Origin: Onthomorpha sp937906975
Lineage (GTDB): Bacteria; Bacteroidota; Bacteroidia; Bacteroidales; P3
NCBI GenBank assembly: GCA_045614605.1
Contig: JAZLDH010000012.1
Span: forward strand, 62,001 to 126,000
DNA: 64,000 nt
Direction of reading: 5' to 3'
Below, piece by piece: positions 25,989 through 34,427 of the stretch. The notes under the pieces were generated by a model that saw only the letters and a program-made list of their open reading frames with translations, did not search any database and was not told where the DNA came from. Position 1 is the first letter of the stretch; every line of letters begins with the position of its first letter. Both the position numbers and the translations under genes were made by a program.

Positions 25989-26996
25989 TTATTTAAATAA
26001 TATCATACACATCATACGCAAACGCCCTAGTATTTTTTTTACAACATAAGTTGGATTTCGAAAAATTGCATAAAAAAAAGACTTTTCTCTATCTTTTAAA
26101 TAAGATACAGTCAATTGCAATTGTTTAACTTTACAATCGATAATGCCATGATATTCATAATTAGTATATTCATCAAAAAATTTATATAATTTAATATGCT
26201 CATTGTAAACATAATAATTAGACATTTTGCTAATTCTTAAAGAAACACTTGTTTCTGTGTTTTTTCTGTATATAGACGCAATTCTATTTAAATAATAAAT
26301 ACGTCCTTTGGATTTTGCTATTAAAGCGAGTGTATGATCTCCGGAATAAATTTTTCTTGTCCAATTTGGATAATTTTCAATTATTTTTTTTCTATACAAT
26401 ATACCTGCAGTAGGTATTATCCAACTATCAATAATCTCTTTTAAAGAAACTTCACAAGACTTCTTAAAGTCATTAAAAACTTTTGAAGGTTGAGAATTAT
26501 CCTGATATACAATAACAGCATTTGTAAAACACATAGAATACTCTCCATTTTCCTCCAAAAAATCCACTTGTTTCTGTAATTTTTGAGCATCTATCCAATA
26601 ATCATCACCTTCACATAGAGCTTCGTATTTTACATGGTCTCTCCATTCGGCAAGGTATGGCATTTTGGTTTTGCGTTGGCTGTAATGATTTTCTTTTAAA
26701 TATAAGACCGCGATGTAGCAATTTTTGTTGGTTTTGTGTTGAGCGTAGGTTATATGTGCATAATCGGTTTCTTTTTCGTAAGCAACAGAAGTATCATTTG
26801 TGTCAAATTGTTCTGACACAAATTTTCTAATAACTTCTTGTTCGCCGTCGGTAGAGGCATCATCAACAACCATTACCACGTATGGAAAATTTGTTTGTTG
26901 CATTACAAATCCATGCAAAGCATCAAGGATATACTTAGATTGATTGAATGTAAAGCAACGTACACTTACCATATATTTATATTCTTTTTCTTCCAT
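25989..26996 (-). CDS. Glycosyltransferase family 2 protein
   Basis: GT-A transferase of 335 aa. VSVRCFTFNQSKYILDAL opens the protein. VVDDASTDGEQEVIRKF near residues 42-58 gives the first aspartate motif and CEGDDYWID near residue 132 the metal-binding one. ILYRKKIIENYPNWTRKIYSGD near residue 200 is common in Bacteroidota capsule GT2 enzymes. Its start overlaps the stop of the flippase gene by one base. The sugar is unknown. Confidence 0.87.
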   Translation of the reverse strand: MEEKEYKYMVSVRCFTFNQSKYILDALHGFVMQQTNFPYVVMVVDDASTDGEQEVIRKFVSEQFDTNDTSVAYEKETDYAHITYAQHKTNKNCYIAVLYLKENHYSQRKTKMPYLAEWRDHVKYEALCEGDDYWIDAQKLQKQVDFLEENGEYSMCFTNAVIVYQDNSQPSKVFNDFKKSCEVSLKEIIDSWIIPTAGILYRKKIIENYPNWTRKIYSGDHTLALIAKSKGRIYYLNRIASIYRKNTETSVSLRISKMSNYYVYNEHIKLYKFFDEYTNYEYHGIIDCKVKQLQLTVSYLKDREKSFFYAIFRNPTYVVKKILGRLRMMCMILFK

Positions 26997-28450
26997 TATC
27001 TTTTACGTATTTTATTTACAGCTGAAAGGGCTATGTTTTTAATTTCTATATATTCGTTCAATTTTGTTGTTTCACAAACAATAAAGAATACAATTACACC
27101 TACTGCTATTTGCATTGGTAATACTATCCAATGACTCAATGGTAAATATTTTAGGAAATATACCGCTAATGCTATTACTAATGCCACTCCGTAGCTTGGT
27201 GCTATATCTTTTAGTTGCTTCCAAGAATTATAGCCCAGTTTCTTTCCTGTATAATATGTGTTTAAGAAAAAACAAACAAATCCTGTTATGATAGAACCTA
27301 CAAGCATCCAATATATATCAAAAAATATTCCTATACACAAAGGTCCTATTGCTATTATTTTTTTTACTATTTCTAAATAAAGGAATATATCACTTCGTCC
27401 TTGTACTTGTAACATATTCAGATTTATAGCGTGAAGAGGATATAAACTCATGCTTATACATATCAATGGCAGAAATGTTGCTGCTTGATGCCATTTTTCT
27501 CCTATAAGGCAATATATCAAAGGTTCTGCTACAGCTCCAATACTTATCATGCACACGCAAGTAACAAACATTGTAACTTTTATTACTTTGCGATAAGCTG
27601 ACACCATACGCTCCTTTTCATCTTGCACTTCTGCCAAAACAGGATAGGTTACTCTTTGTACAATGGAGGTTATGTTTGCAGAAAAGATATTCGCATATTC
27701 TCGTCCTCGAGTATATTGTCCCAATGTAGCTGCATTATAGAATTTTCCAACAACTACTTGATAAAGTTGATTCCAAATATTATTTAATAGTCCACTTACA
27801 AGTAGTTTCCAACCAAACCCCCACATATATTTGAAACTTTCAACACTAAAATGGAAATTTGGCATCCAACGATTCAATATCCATAAAGCTATGGTATATA
27901 CGATTTGTTTTGAAAGTAATTGTGCGACTAATGCCCATACTCCAAAACCTGAATACGCCATTCCGATACCTATCGCACCACTAATAATTGCCGATACAAT
28001 AGATGCTTTTGTCTTGGTTTTGAAGTCTATCTTTTTGGTAAGATTGGTTTGCTGAGTAAGCGATAGTCCGTTTATTATAAGTACCAACCCAATTCCCCTC
28101 ACAATAGAGGTGAGTTCCATTTGAAAGAAACTCGATATTAGCGGTGCCGAAAAGTAAAGTAAAGCATACAATACAACGCTAACCACCATATTAGTAATAA
28201 ACATTGTGTTGTAATCATCGTTGGTGGCTTCTTTTTTGCGAATTATAGCATTACTAAAACCACTATCTACTATTCCGTTAAGTATGGTGGTAAAGATGAG
28301 ACAAATCCCAATCATACCATACTCTTCCGGAGAAAGTAATCGTGCTAATACAATCCCCACGACAAAGGTTATACCTTGCCCAAGAAACGCATCAGCCGCA
28401 CTCCAAAACGTGCCTTTTATAGTTTTATTTCTTAATGATGGTTCGGACAT
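26996..28450 (-). CDS. wzx: Polysaccharide flippase (Wzx, PST/MOP family)
   Basis: Membrane protein of 484 aa with twelve to fourteen predicted segments. The family start is NKTIKGTFWSAADAFLGQGITF, followed by VLARLLSPEEYGMIGI near residues 35-50. It should flip the undecaprenyl-linked repeat unit to the periplasmic face. WzxC-type features (LLSPEEYG, GLSLTQQTNLTKKIDFK near residue 130) are visible. It has the expected neighbours: a GT2 gene and a Wzy-like gene directly downstream. Confidence 0.88.
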   Translation of the reverse strand: MSEPSLRNKTIKGTFWSAADAFLGQGITFVVGIVLARLLSPEEYGMIGICLIFTTILNGIVDSGFSNAIIRKKEATNDDYNTMFITNMVVSVVLYALLYFSAPLISSFFQMELTSIVRGIGLVLIINGLSLTQQTNLTKKIDFKTKTKASIVSAIISGAIGIGMAYSGFGVWALVAQLLSKQIVYTIALWILNRWMPNFHFSVESFKYMWGFGWKLLVSGLLNNIWNQLYQVVVGKFYNAATLGQYTRGREYANIFSANITSIVQRVTYPVLAEVQDEKERMVSAYRKVIKVTMFVTCVCMISIGAVAEPLIYCLIGEKWHQAATFLPLICISMSLYPLHAINLNMLQVQGRSDIFLYLEIVKKIIAIGPLCIGIFFDIYWMLVGSIITGFVCFFLNTYYTGKKLGYNSWKQLKDIAPSYGVALVIALAVYFLKYLPLSHWIVLPMQIAVGVIVFFIVCETTKLNEYIEIKNIALSAVNKIRKR

Positions 28451-28475
28451 TATTTTACTTGATAATAGTTATCAA

Positions 28476-30338
28476 CTAATCTAAGTGGTCTATTATATAA
28501 CGATATCGTTTTTCTGTATCGATAACATTTCCCTCTTCATCTACTACAGAAATACCTCCATTTTTAAAAGCAGTTTTCCACATTGTTGCCTTAGGGTATT
28601 TTCTTTCTTGATCCATTAGATAGGGAACAGCTAAAAATCCTTCTTTGAATACTTTGTAAAAACCTTCGGGAGTATATAAATTTGGTATATTCGACTCCAA
28701 TAAATCTATTGCTTTACGAGACTCATACAAAAGTCGATCGTATCTTTCTTGTACATTCACATCGTATTGCATATTTGGTGTCAGACCTATCCTTTTTGCT
28801 AATCTATAAGAATGTAGTGCATTAAGTGTTATCTTTATACTGTTTTTTATTATCGGAGGTGTAGCCAATCTAACAGCTTCGCTATAATTTACCACATGTA
28901 TTATTTCCGGACTATTGTCATTGTCTGGTTCTAAATCATCCATCAAGCATGTTACAGCAGCAAGTTGCACTTTAGCTTCCTCCAAATCCGGTGCAAAATA
29001 ATCAAGACCAGCTCGAGATTGTAGACTTACACTAAAATTTTCATCTTCCAATTCTCTTACCAATTTAATCATTACTCGACCTTTTGCTAAATCTTGTATC
29101 CCTATTGTATATTTTGGTGTATTAAGCATATTTTGCAATATCATATGTTTTACACCCAATTGCTTTAACGCCTTAGACACAAGAAATCCAGAGACGATAT
29201 ACGTTACATCATCTGCTCCACGAAAAGCAAAATGATGAGGCACATTAGGTTCGACTGGTTTTCCTGTTGTTACAATATATCGAACAGCTTCAAAATGCTC
29301 TCGTAGATTTTCAAGCAATTCATTTTTACCACGTCCATCTAATTCATTAAACCACCAAAATGACAATGCGTGCCACGAAATATTCAACGATCGTTCATGT
29401 ATTTCTGCTAATTCTGGAACTTTCTTAGTACCCGAATAGGTACGAACAAGCATTGGTTTGGCATTTTCTTTTATTATGCTATACTCTAATTCTGAGTTTA
29501 CAGGAATTCCTCCTCCATTAGGTTTATCTTCCCAATCTTCTCCAAAATTTGACTGAGTCAATTGTGAACTTCCTATTGAAAGTACATCAAGTAAATTGGA
29601 TTGCGCTAAATCCTTACACCACGAATTATATTCTTTTAAAGCTTCCAAACGATTAGTGTTATATGGACCAGAATGTGTACGAATTATTGGAAGAGATTTC
29701 TTACCTTGCGCATACTCTAATCGTGCAATATAAGAATCATTTTCTTTCCCACATTCTTTATACCCAAAATGATCCTGAGCAGGTTCTATTTTCCATTTTT
29801 CCGATTCTATAATCTTTTTTGCAAAATCTAATCGATAATTATCATAATCATTATTATCTATTAAAGATTCCGGTAATATGTCTTCAGGAACATTGTACAT
29901 TCTCAATGATTCTATAGGAGATTCATTACCTATAAAAACCAATACCTTATTGTTAGTCTTTTGTTTTATCAACTCGCAAGTATCAGGCAAACCAGCAAAT
30001 GTTATTTCTTTAATAACACCTCCTTGCTCTACAAACATATTATCGTTTTGTAAATGTGTATACAATTTCATAAAATAATCACATCCTTCTACCGGATCCA
30101 ATCTATAACTAAATCCTATTCTGTTTATGTTATTATCAGATATCCATTTTTTTAGTAGACTGTAATTATTTATCTTTTGTATATTTTCGGCGGCTTCGTT
30201 TATATCATCTTTGGCTACTACAACTTTGTAACCACAATCTCGCAGAAGATTTGCCATAGTGTACAAACCCATTGTGTGAACATCTACGCGTGGCTTAATA
30301 AAACCAAATACTTCCTCAGATAATACTTTATACTTCAT
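28476..30338 (-). CDS. B12-binding / glutamate-mutase-E-like fusion protein
   Basis: A 620-aa protein I read as cobalamin-dependent. Near the N-terminus VDVHTMGLYTMANLLRDCGY (about residues 18-37) carries D-x-H-x-x-G, the lower-ligand motif of B12-binding domains, and IGFSYRLDP follows. The C-terminal two thirds resemble the TIM barrel of glutamate mutase subunit E: an R-T-x-S-G block at about residue 225, GGGIPVNSELEY, then KPMLVRTYSGTKKVPELAEI, matching the P-x-x-V-R-x-G-T-P-D-A-x-L-L-A-E-I arginine loop. A mutase acting on an amino or keto acid is a fair guess. It overlaps the opine-dehydrogenase-like gene by 11 bases. It is an odd find in a capsule locus, and the substrate is unknown. Confidence 0.68.
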   Translation of the reverse strand: MKYKVLSEEVFGFIKPRVDVHTMGLYTMANLLRDCGYKVVVAKDDINEAAENIQKINNYSLLKKWISDNNINRIGFSYRLDPVEGCDYFMKLYTHLQNDNMFVEQGGVIKEITFAGLPDTCELIKQKTNNKVLVFIGNESPIESLRMYNVPEDILPESLIDNNDYDNYRLDFAKKIIESEKWKIEPAQDHFGYKECGKENDSYIARLEYAQGKKSLPIIRTHSGPYNTNRLEALKEYNSWCKDLAQSNLLDVLSIGSSQLTQSNFGEDWEDKPNGGGIPVNSELEYSIIKENAKPMLVRTYSGTKKVPELAEIHERSLNISWHALSFWWFNELDGRGKNELLENLREHFEAVRYIVTTGKPVEPNVPHHFAFRGADDVTYIVSGFLVSKALKQLGVKHMILQNMLNTPKYTIGIQDLAKGRVMIKLVRELEDENFSVSLQSRAGLDYFAPDLEEAKVQLAAVTCLMDDLEPDNDNSPEIIHVVNYSEAVRLATPPIIKNSIKITLNALHSYRLAKRIGLTPNMQYDVNVQERYDRLLYESRKAIDLLESNIPNLYTPEGFYKVFKEGFLAVPYLMDQERKYPKATMWKTAFKNGGISVVDEEGNVIDTEKRYRYIIDHLD

Positions 30339-31404
30339 TGGTTATGTAGTTTATTATTTCGTCTTTTGTTTTATTTTCAAGACCAAGATTTCTAATAGAA
30401 CGACCATTTGTATGCATATCTAGCTCTAATAAATTCTCTATTACATTTACCATTGCTTCTAATAACGGTGTCTTTACTCCTGCTATTTTCCCTAATTCCA
30501 TAATTGGAAGAACTCCTGTTGGTATATCTTCTGTTAATTGACGCGTAAATATTGTACCAGGAGCTTTTATATCAAAATATGCAGGATTATTTTTCATACG
30601 TTCACACAAAGTTTCGCCTACTGTATCATTGTATGCAAATTTTATCCACTCTCTTACATTCAATAAATCTATTCCATAAGCTTTACCAACAGATATACGT
30701 TCTTTATCAAATTTTTCAATAAATCGAGCTACTTGTTCTGTCATATCTCTATAGAAATAAAATTCATTTTGTCTTTCTATTGTGGCTGCATTAAACAAAC
30801 ATACACAAGGATGAAAAATTGCTCCAATATTCTCAAAACTTGTACGCAAAACATTATCTGTTTCTTTAAAACATGGATAAAAAATATTTAGTTTTGACAA
30901 TACATGTTTAGTATCTGCAGATGGTAAGGCTGCAAGTAGTACTTCATCTTTTACTCCTATTATATTTACAATTCCTGGCGTTACAACTCTACAAGCATAA
31001 ACTAGTGTTTGTGCTTCTGCTAAATAATAACGTTTTGCACATTTAGCTTGTTTAAGAGCTTGTTTAAAAACCAATGCTCCACAAGTCCTACCTGGATTCA
31101 AAACTATTATTTGCTCTTCTTTAATATACGGAGCCATTGCATAAGCCACTTCTTGATGTGCATTAGCAATAGTCGTTATCATTACCACATCGGCATCTGA
31201 AACAGATTCCTCTATATTTGTTGTATAGTTTCTTACTTTACCTATTCCTTTTATCTTTCCTTCAAGCGTAATAAATCCTATTGATTTTAATTCTTCTATC
31301 TTAGAAATATCTCTATCATAAAGAGATACTTCATAACCAAGCATTGAAAGATAACCAGCAATAGCTTGCCCTCCATTACCAGCACCTACTATTGATATTT
31401 TCAT
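30328..31404 (-). CDS. Opine/octopine-type NAD(P) dehydrogenase
   Basis: A 358-aa protein with the NAD/NADP octopine/nopaline dehydrogenase domain layout. The Rossmann start is MKISIVGAGNGGQAIAGYL, residues 1-19. Catalytic-type His sits in ENIGAIFHPCVCLFNAA near residue 185, and a helical C-terminal domain follows. Such enzymes reductively join a 2-oxo acid and an amino acid. Opine-like amino acids such as N-carboxyethyl-lysine are known as amide substituents of some O-antigens, so a role in making an amino-acid decoration fits its ATP-grasp, GNAT and B12-protein neighbours. It overlaps the GNAT gene stop by 4 bases. The substrate is inferred only. Confidence 0.8.
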   Translation of the reverse strand: MKISIVGAGNGGQAIAGYLSMLGYEVSLYDRDISKIEELKSIGFITLEGKIKGIGKVRNYTTNIEESVSDADVVMITTIANAHQEVAYAMAPYIKEEQIIVLNPGRTCGALVFKQALKQAKCAKRYYLAEAQTLVYACRVVTPGIVNIIGVKDEVLLAALPSADTKHVLSKLNIFYPCFKETDNVLRTSFENIGAIFHPCVCLFNAATIERQNEFYFYRDMTEQVARFIEKFDKERISVGKAYGIDLLNVREWIKFAYNDTVGETLCERMKNNPAYFDIKAPGTIFTRQLTEDIPTGVLPIMELGKIAGVKTPLLEAMVNVIENLLELDMHTNGRSIRNLGLENKTKDEIINYITNEV

Positions 31405-32057
31405 AAAAATTTCTTCTTTAAGTTGTTTCTGTATTGTTTATAGTATTTATGTAGCATAATTGTGAGTCTTATTCGTTGTATTATATTTATATATTTCAAA
31501 TTATCTCTATAGGTTACATATTTCATATTATATCTAGGCACAAACCCTAATGAAAAATGTAACATTAAACTCGGCACCCTTTTTATTGTAATAACAGATT
31601 CTCCAAACTTATAACCTTCTTCGGCTAATCGTGAAAAAGCATATTCTACACACATTCGTCCCAATCCTCTCTTCTTAAATTCATTTTTCACTCCTATTCT
31701 AAAGTCTCCTCCTATTATAGAATTAGCTTTATACCCCCCCCAACTAACTGACGCACAATAAATTCCATTACAACAAAACAAAACTGTCTTATTCGATTTG
31801 AATAAAGGGTGATCTTTCAAAAACTTCCTCGCTTTATCTATTGTATAAAAACAATCATCATATGAATTATTCATAACATCACACCAAGATTGTAAATCAG
31901 AGTCAACATTATAATCCACTTGCTTAATAGTAAGTCCATATTTTTCTTTCACTATACTATCAGAAAGATTAAAACCACAAATTTGAGTTTGTAGATATAC
32001 TACTTTAGTTGTGATTTTAGGATAAAAAGCCCAATATATTTTGGAAAATAAATTCAT
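31401..32057 (-). CDS. GNAT-family N-acyltransferase with internal poly-G tract
   Basis: GNAT acyltransferase of 218 aa. I chose the ATG at 32057 (MNLFSKIYWAFYPK) over an upstream TTG at 32081. The acyl-CoA pyrophosphate loop is in VKNEFKKRGLGRMCVEYAF near residue 130 (KRGLGR). SLGFVPRYNMKYVTY near residue 180 is the usual C-terminal strand. It lies between an ATP-grasp ligase and an opine-type dehydrogenase and may acylate the amino sugar made by the upstream aminotransferase. Codons 106-108 (Trp-Gly-Gly) are a G8 run (31734-31741). The gene is ON at present; a one-base slip would truncate it before the acyl-CoA site. Confidence 0.82.
   Translation of the reverse strand: MNLFSKIYWAFYPKITTKVVYLQTQICGFNLSDSIVKEKYGLTIKQVDYNVDSDLQSWCDVMNNSYDDCFYTIDKARKFLKDHPLFKSNKTVLFCCNGIYCASVSWGGYKANSIIGGDFRIGVKNEFKKRGLGRMCVEYAFSRLAEEGYKFGESVITIKRVPSLMLHFSLGFVPRYNMKYVTYRDNLKYINIIQRIRLTIMLHKYYKQYRNNLKKKFL
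31734..31741 (-). repeat. Poly-G(8) tract inside GNAT gene
   Basis: Eight C on the + strand, read as TGG-GGG-GGG-TAT in the coding strand. In-frame in this sequence. Loss or gain of one base would shift the frame ahead of the acyl-CoA binding loop. Confidence 0.8.
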
Positions 32058-32091
32058 AGAAATATTCAACAATAATAACAATAAATTTATA

Positions 32092-33300
32092 TTAAATTAA
32101 ACCATGGATCATAATATCATCACCTTCTCTTGAGACAACCTTTATATGCGAATCAATCACCCTTATTTTTTCATTCAATTCTTCTGAAGTATTTGCAGTA
32201 ATTAAATATCCTGCTGGACGATCTCCACTTGTTTCAAAATTAGTAATTTCCATACCTTTAGTCTTATATTCAAAATAAGCATCCACTATACCATTATGTT
32301 TTAATTCTTGCAAACCTTCTATATGATCAAAAACGCCACGATTACAATATAAATATACCATTTTACAATAATTTACTTTTCTTTTAGGATTTACTTTAGG
32401 GATACCTCCAAGAATTCTATCAACATATTTAGACATAATATTTACACCAGAAAGTACCTCAATAAGTTTATATTTTGATCCTCCTCCCATTCGGGCACTA
32501 AACTCAAGTACATAAAACTTTTCATTTTCTTCAATTAATTGTATTAATAACGGACAATTATCTAAATTAAATGCTTTAGCTATATCACTTGCAATTTTAG
32601 TAATTTCTTTTTCTTGCAATTCACTTATAGCAGGATAATCACTGCATAGAATTGTAAAAGAGTTTTTATTTTTAATTTTCAAAGAAGATGTAGCAGACAA
32701 ATATTTAACCACACCATTTTCAATATAGAAATCAGCAGAAATCTCATTTCCAGATTTAAATTCTTCAATAATTGCTGTTTTTGTACGACTATAACAAATA
32801 GCCTCTTTTAGATACATTTTATATTCTTCTAAAGTTTCTACCTTTTTCACTCCTTTTGAAGAATTGCAATCTACTGGTTTTACAACTATAGGGAAATCAA
32901 ATGTTTTTAATACACTAGTATCAACCTTATCCAAAATAAAATATTTAGCAGTTGGAATATCATTTTCAACAAGAACTTTTTTCATATATAATTTATTTGT
33001 TACATTAAGTCCTGTCTGATATGAAATATAACAAGGTAATCCAAGTTGTTCTGAAACATTTGCAACAGTAAGAAGAGCTTGGTCTGTACAAGCAGTTGTT
33101 AATATGTCAACTTTTTCGGAAATAGCAATTTCTAAAACTTTTTCAACATCTAAAGTACTTGCAATAATATGCTTTTTTACATATTGCTTAGCTGGTGGAT
33201 TTTCGAAATAATCAACCAACACAACTTCATGATTTCTTAGCTGTAATTCTTTTATTAAAGCAATTTGATCAGCTCCTCCTGCTAAAACTAATATTTTCAT
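32092..33300 (-). CDS. ATP-grasp ligase
   Basis: Carboxylate-amine/thiol ligase of the ATP-grasp superfamily, 402 aa. The pre-ATP-grasp Rossmann start is MKILVLAGGADQIALIKEL. FPIVVKPVDCNSSKGVKKV near residue 140 holds the first ATP lysine and glycine-rich loop, EEFKSGNEISADFY near residue 185 follows, and LLIQLIEENEKFYVLEFSARMGGGSKY near residues 255-280 provides the Mg-binding Glu and Asn/Ser positions. It may join an amino acid to the amino sugar or to another acid. It overlaps the aminotransferase gene by 4 bases. Confidence 0.85.
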   Translation of the reverse strand: MKILVLAGGADQIALIKELQLRNHEVVLVDYFENPPAKQYVKKHIIASTLDVEKVLEIAISEKVDILTTACTDQALLTVANVSEQLGLPCYISYQTGLNVTNKLYMKKVLVENDIPTAKYFILDKVDTSVLKTFDFPIVVKPVDCNSSKGVKKVETLEEYKMYLKEAICYSRTKTAIIEEFKSGNEISADFYIENGVVKYLSATSSLKIKNKNSFTILCSDYPAISELQEKEITKIASDIAKAFNLDNCPLLIQLIEENEKFYVLEFSARMGGGSKYKLIEVLSGVNIMSKYVDRILGGIPKVNPKRKVNYCKMVYLYCNRGVFDHIEGLQELKHNGIVDAYFEYKTKGMEITNFETSGDRPAGYLITANTSEELNEKIRVIDSHIKVVSREGDDIMIHGLI

Positions 33301-34415
33301 AGTATTATTGTTTCAATTACTCTATCAGTATCTTCTTTACTCAACGCATGATGCATAGGCAAACATATAACTTGTTCTGCTATGCGGTGGGCATTTGGAA
33401 GATTTTCTTTTGCAGAAGATAGCAATCCTCTATATGTAGAAAACTCGCTTATCAAAGGATAGAAATATCGACGTCCCATCACTCCTTGTTCTTTCATTTT
33501 AGAATATAATTCATCACGTGTCATTCCATATTTTTCCACATCTACAAATATTGGAAAATAAGAATAATTATGTCGAACACCTTCCATATCGTCAAAGAAA
33601 CTTATTCCTTCAACATTTCTTAATGCCTCACGATAACGCACTGCTACTTGATGACGTGATTCTATTGCTTTATCTACTTGTTTAAGATTTAATATTCCGT
33701 ATGCGGCACGAACCTCATCTACCTTTGAGTTTATTCCAGGAGCAACTACTTCTGTTTCTCCTGCAAAACCAAAGTTCTTCAAATAATCAATACGTTGTTT
33801 TGTTTTTTTATTATGCACAACCAATGCTCCTCCTTCAAGCGTATTATACACCTTTGTCGCATGAAAACTCAACGTACTCATATCACCTGCTTTCAATATA
33901 CTTTCACCATCAACTTCTACTCCAAAAGCATGAGCCGCATCATAGATTACCTTTAACCCATATTTATCTGCTATGTTTTGTATTTCCTTCACATTACAAG
34001 GTTTACCATAACAATGCACAGGCATTATTGCTGTTGTTTTTGGGGTTATTGCTGCTTCTATTTTTTTAGGGTCCAATCCACATGTTTCAGATTCTATATC
34101 AACAAAAACAGGCTTTATTCCATTCCACCATAAAGAATGAGTTGTTGCAACAAAACTATATGGAGAAGTAATAACTTCTCCTGTAATTCTAAGAGCTTGT
34201 AAGGCTGTTATCAGTGGTAAAGTTCCATTTGTAAACAATGATATATACGGAACTTTAAGATACTTGGCCAATTCCTCTTCTAACTGTTTGTGGAATTTAC
34301 CATTATTAGTTACCCATTTACTTGACCAAATCTCTTCCAACATTGGTTGAAGTTCAGACAAATCTGGCAACAATGGTGAGGTTACTGTTATTGTTGATTT
34401 ATCACTCATTTGCAT
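33297..34415 (-). CDS. dTDP-4-keto-6-deoxyhexose aminotransferase (VioA/FdtB-like DegT)
   Basis: DegT/DnrJ/EryC1/StrS aminotransferase of 372 aa. The PLP lysine is in LSFHATKVYNTLEGGALV near residue 187; YDAAHAFGVE near residue 158 is the conserved Asp-Ala-Ala-His block. It follows rfbA and rfbB by 12 bases and no rfbC or rfbD is visible in the window, so the dTDP-4-keto-6-deoxyglucose made by RfbB is probably aminated here, giving dTDP-Qui4N or Fuc4N. Which isomer cannot be read from the sequence. Confidence 0.86.
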   Translation of the reverse strand: MQMSDKSTITVTSPLLPDLSELQPMLEEIWSSKWVTNNGKFHKQLEEELAKYLKVPYISLFTNGTLPLITALQALRITGEVITSPYSFVATTHSLWWNGIKPVFVDIESETCGLDPKKIEAAITPKTTAIMPVHCYGKPCNVKEIQNIADKYGLKVIYDAAHAFGVEVDGESILKAGDMSTLSFHATKVYNTLEGGALVVHNKKTKQRIDYLKNFGFAGETEVVAPGINSKVDEVRAAYGILNLKQVDKAIESRHQVAVRYREALRNVEGISFFDDMEGVRHNYSYFPIFVDVEKYGMTRDELYSKMKEQGVMGRRYFYPLISEFSTYRGLLSSAKENLPNAHRIAEQVICLPMHHALSKEDTDRVIETIIL

Positions 34416-34427
34416 TAGTTTTACAAA

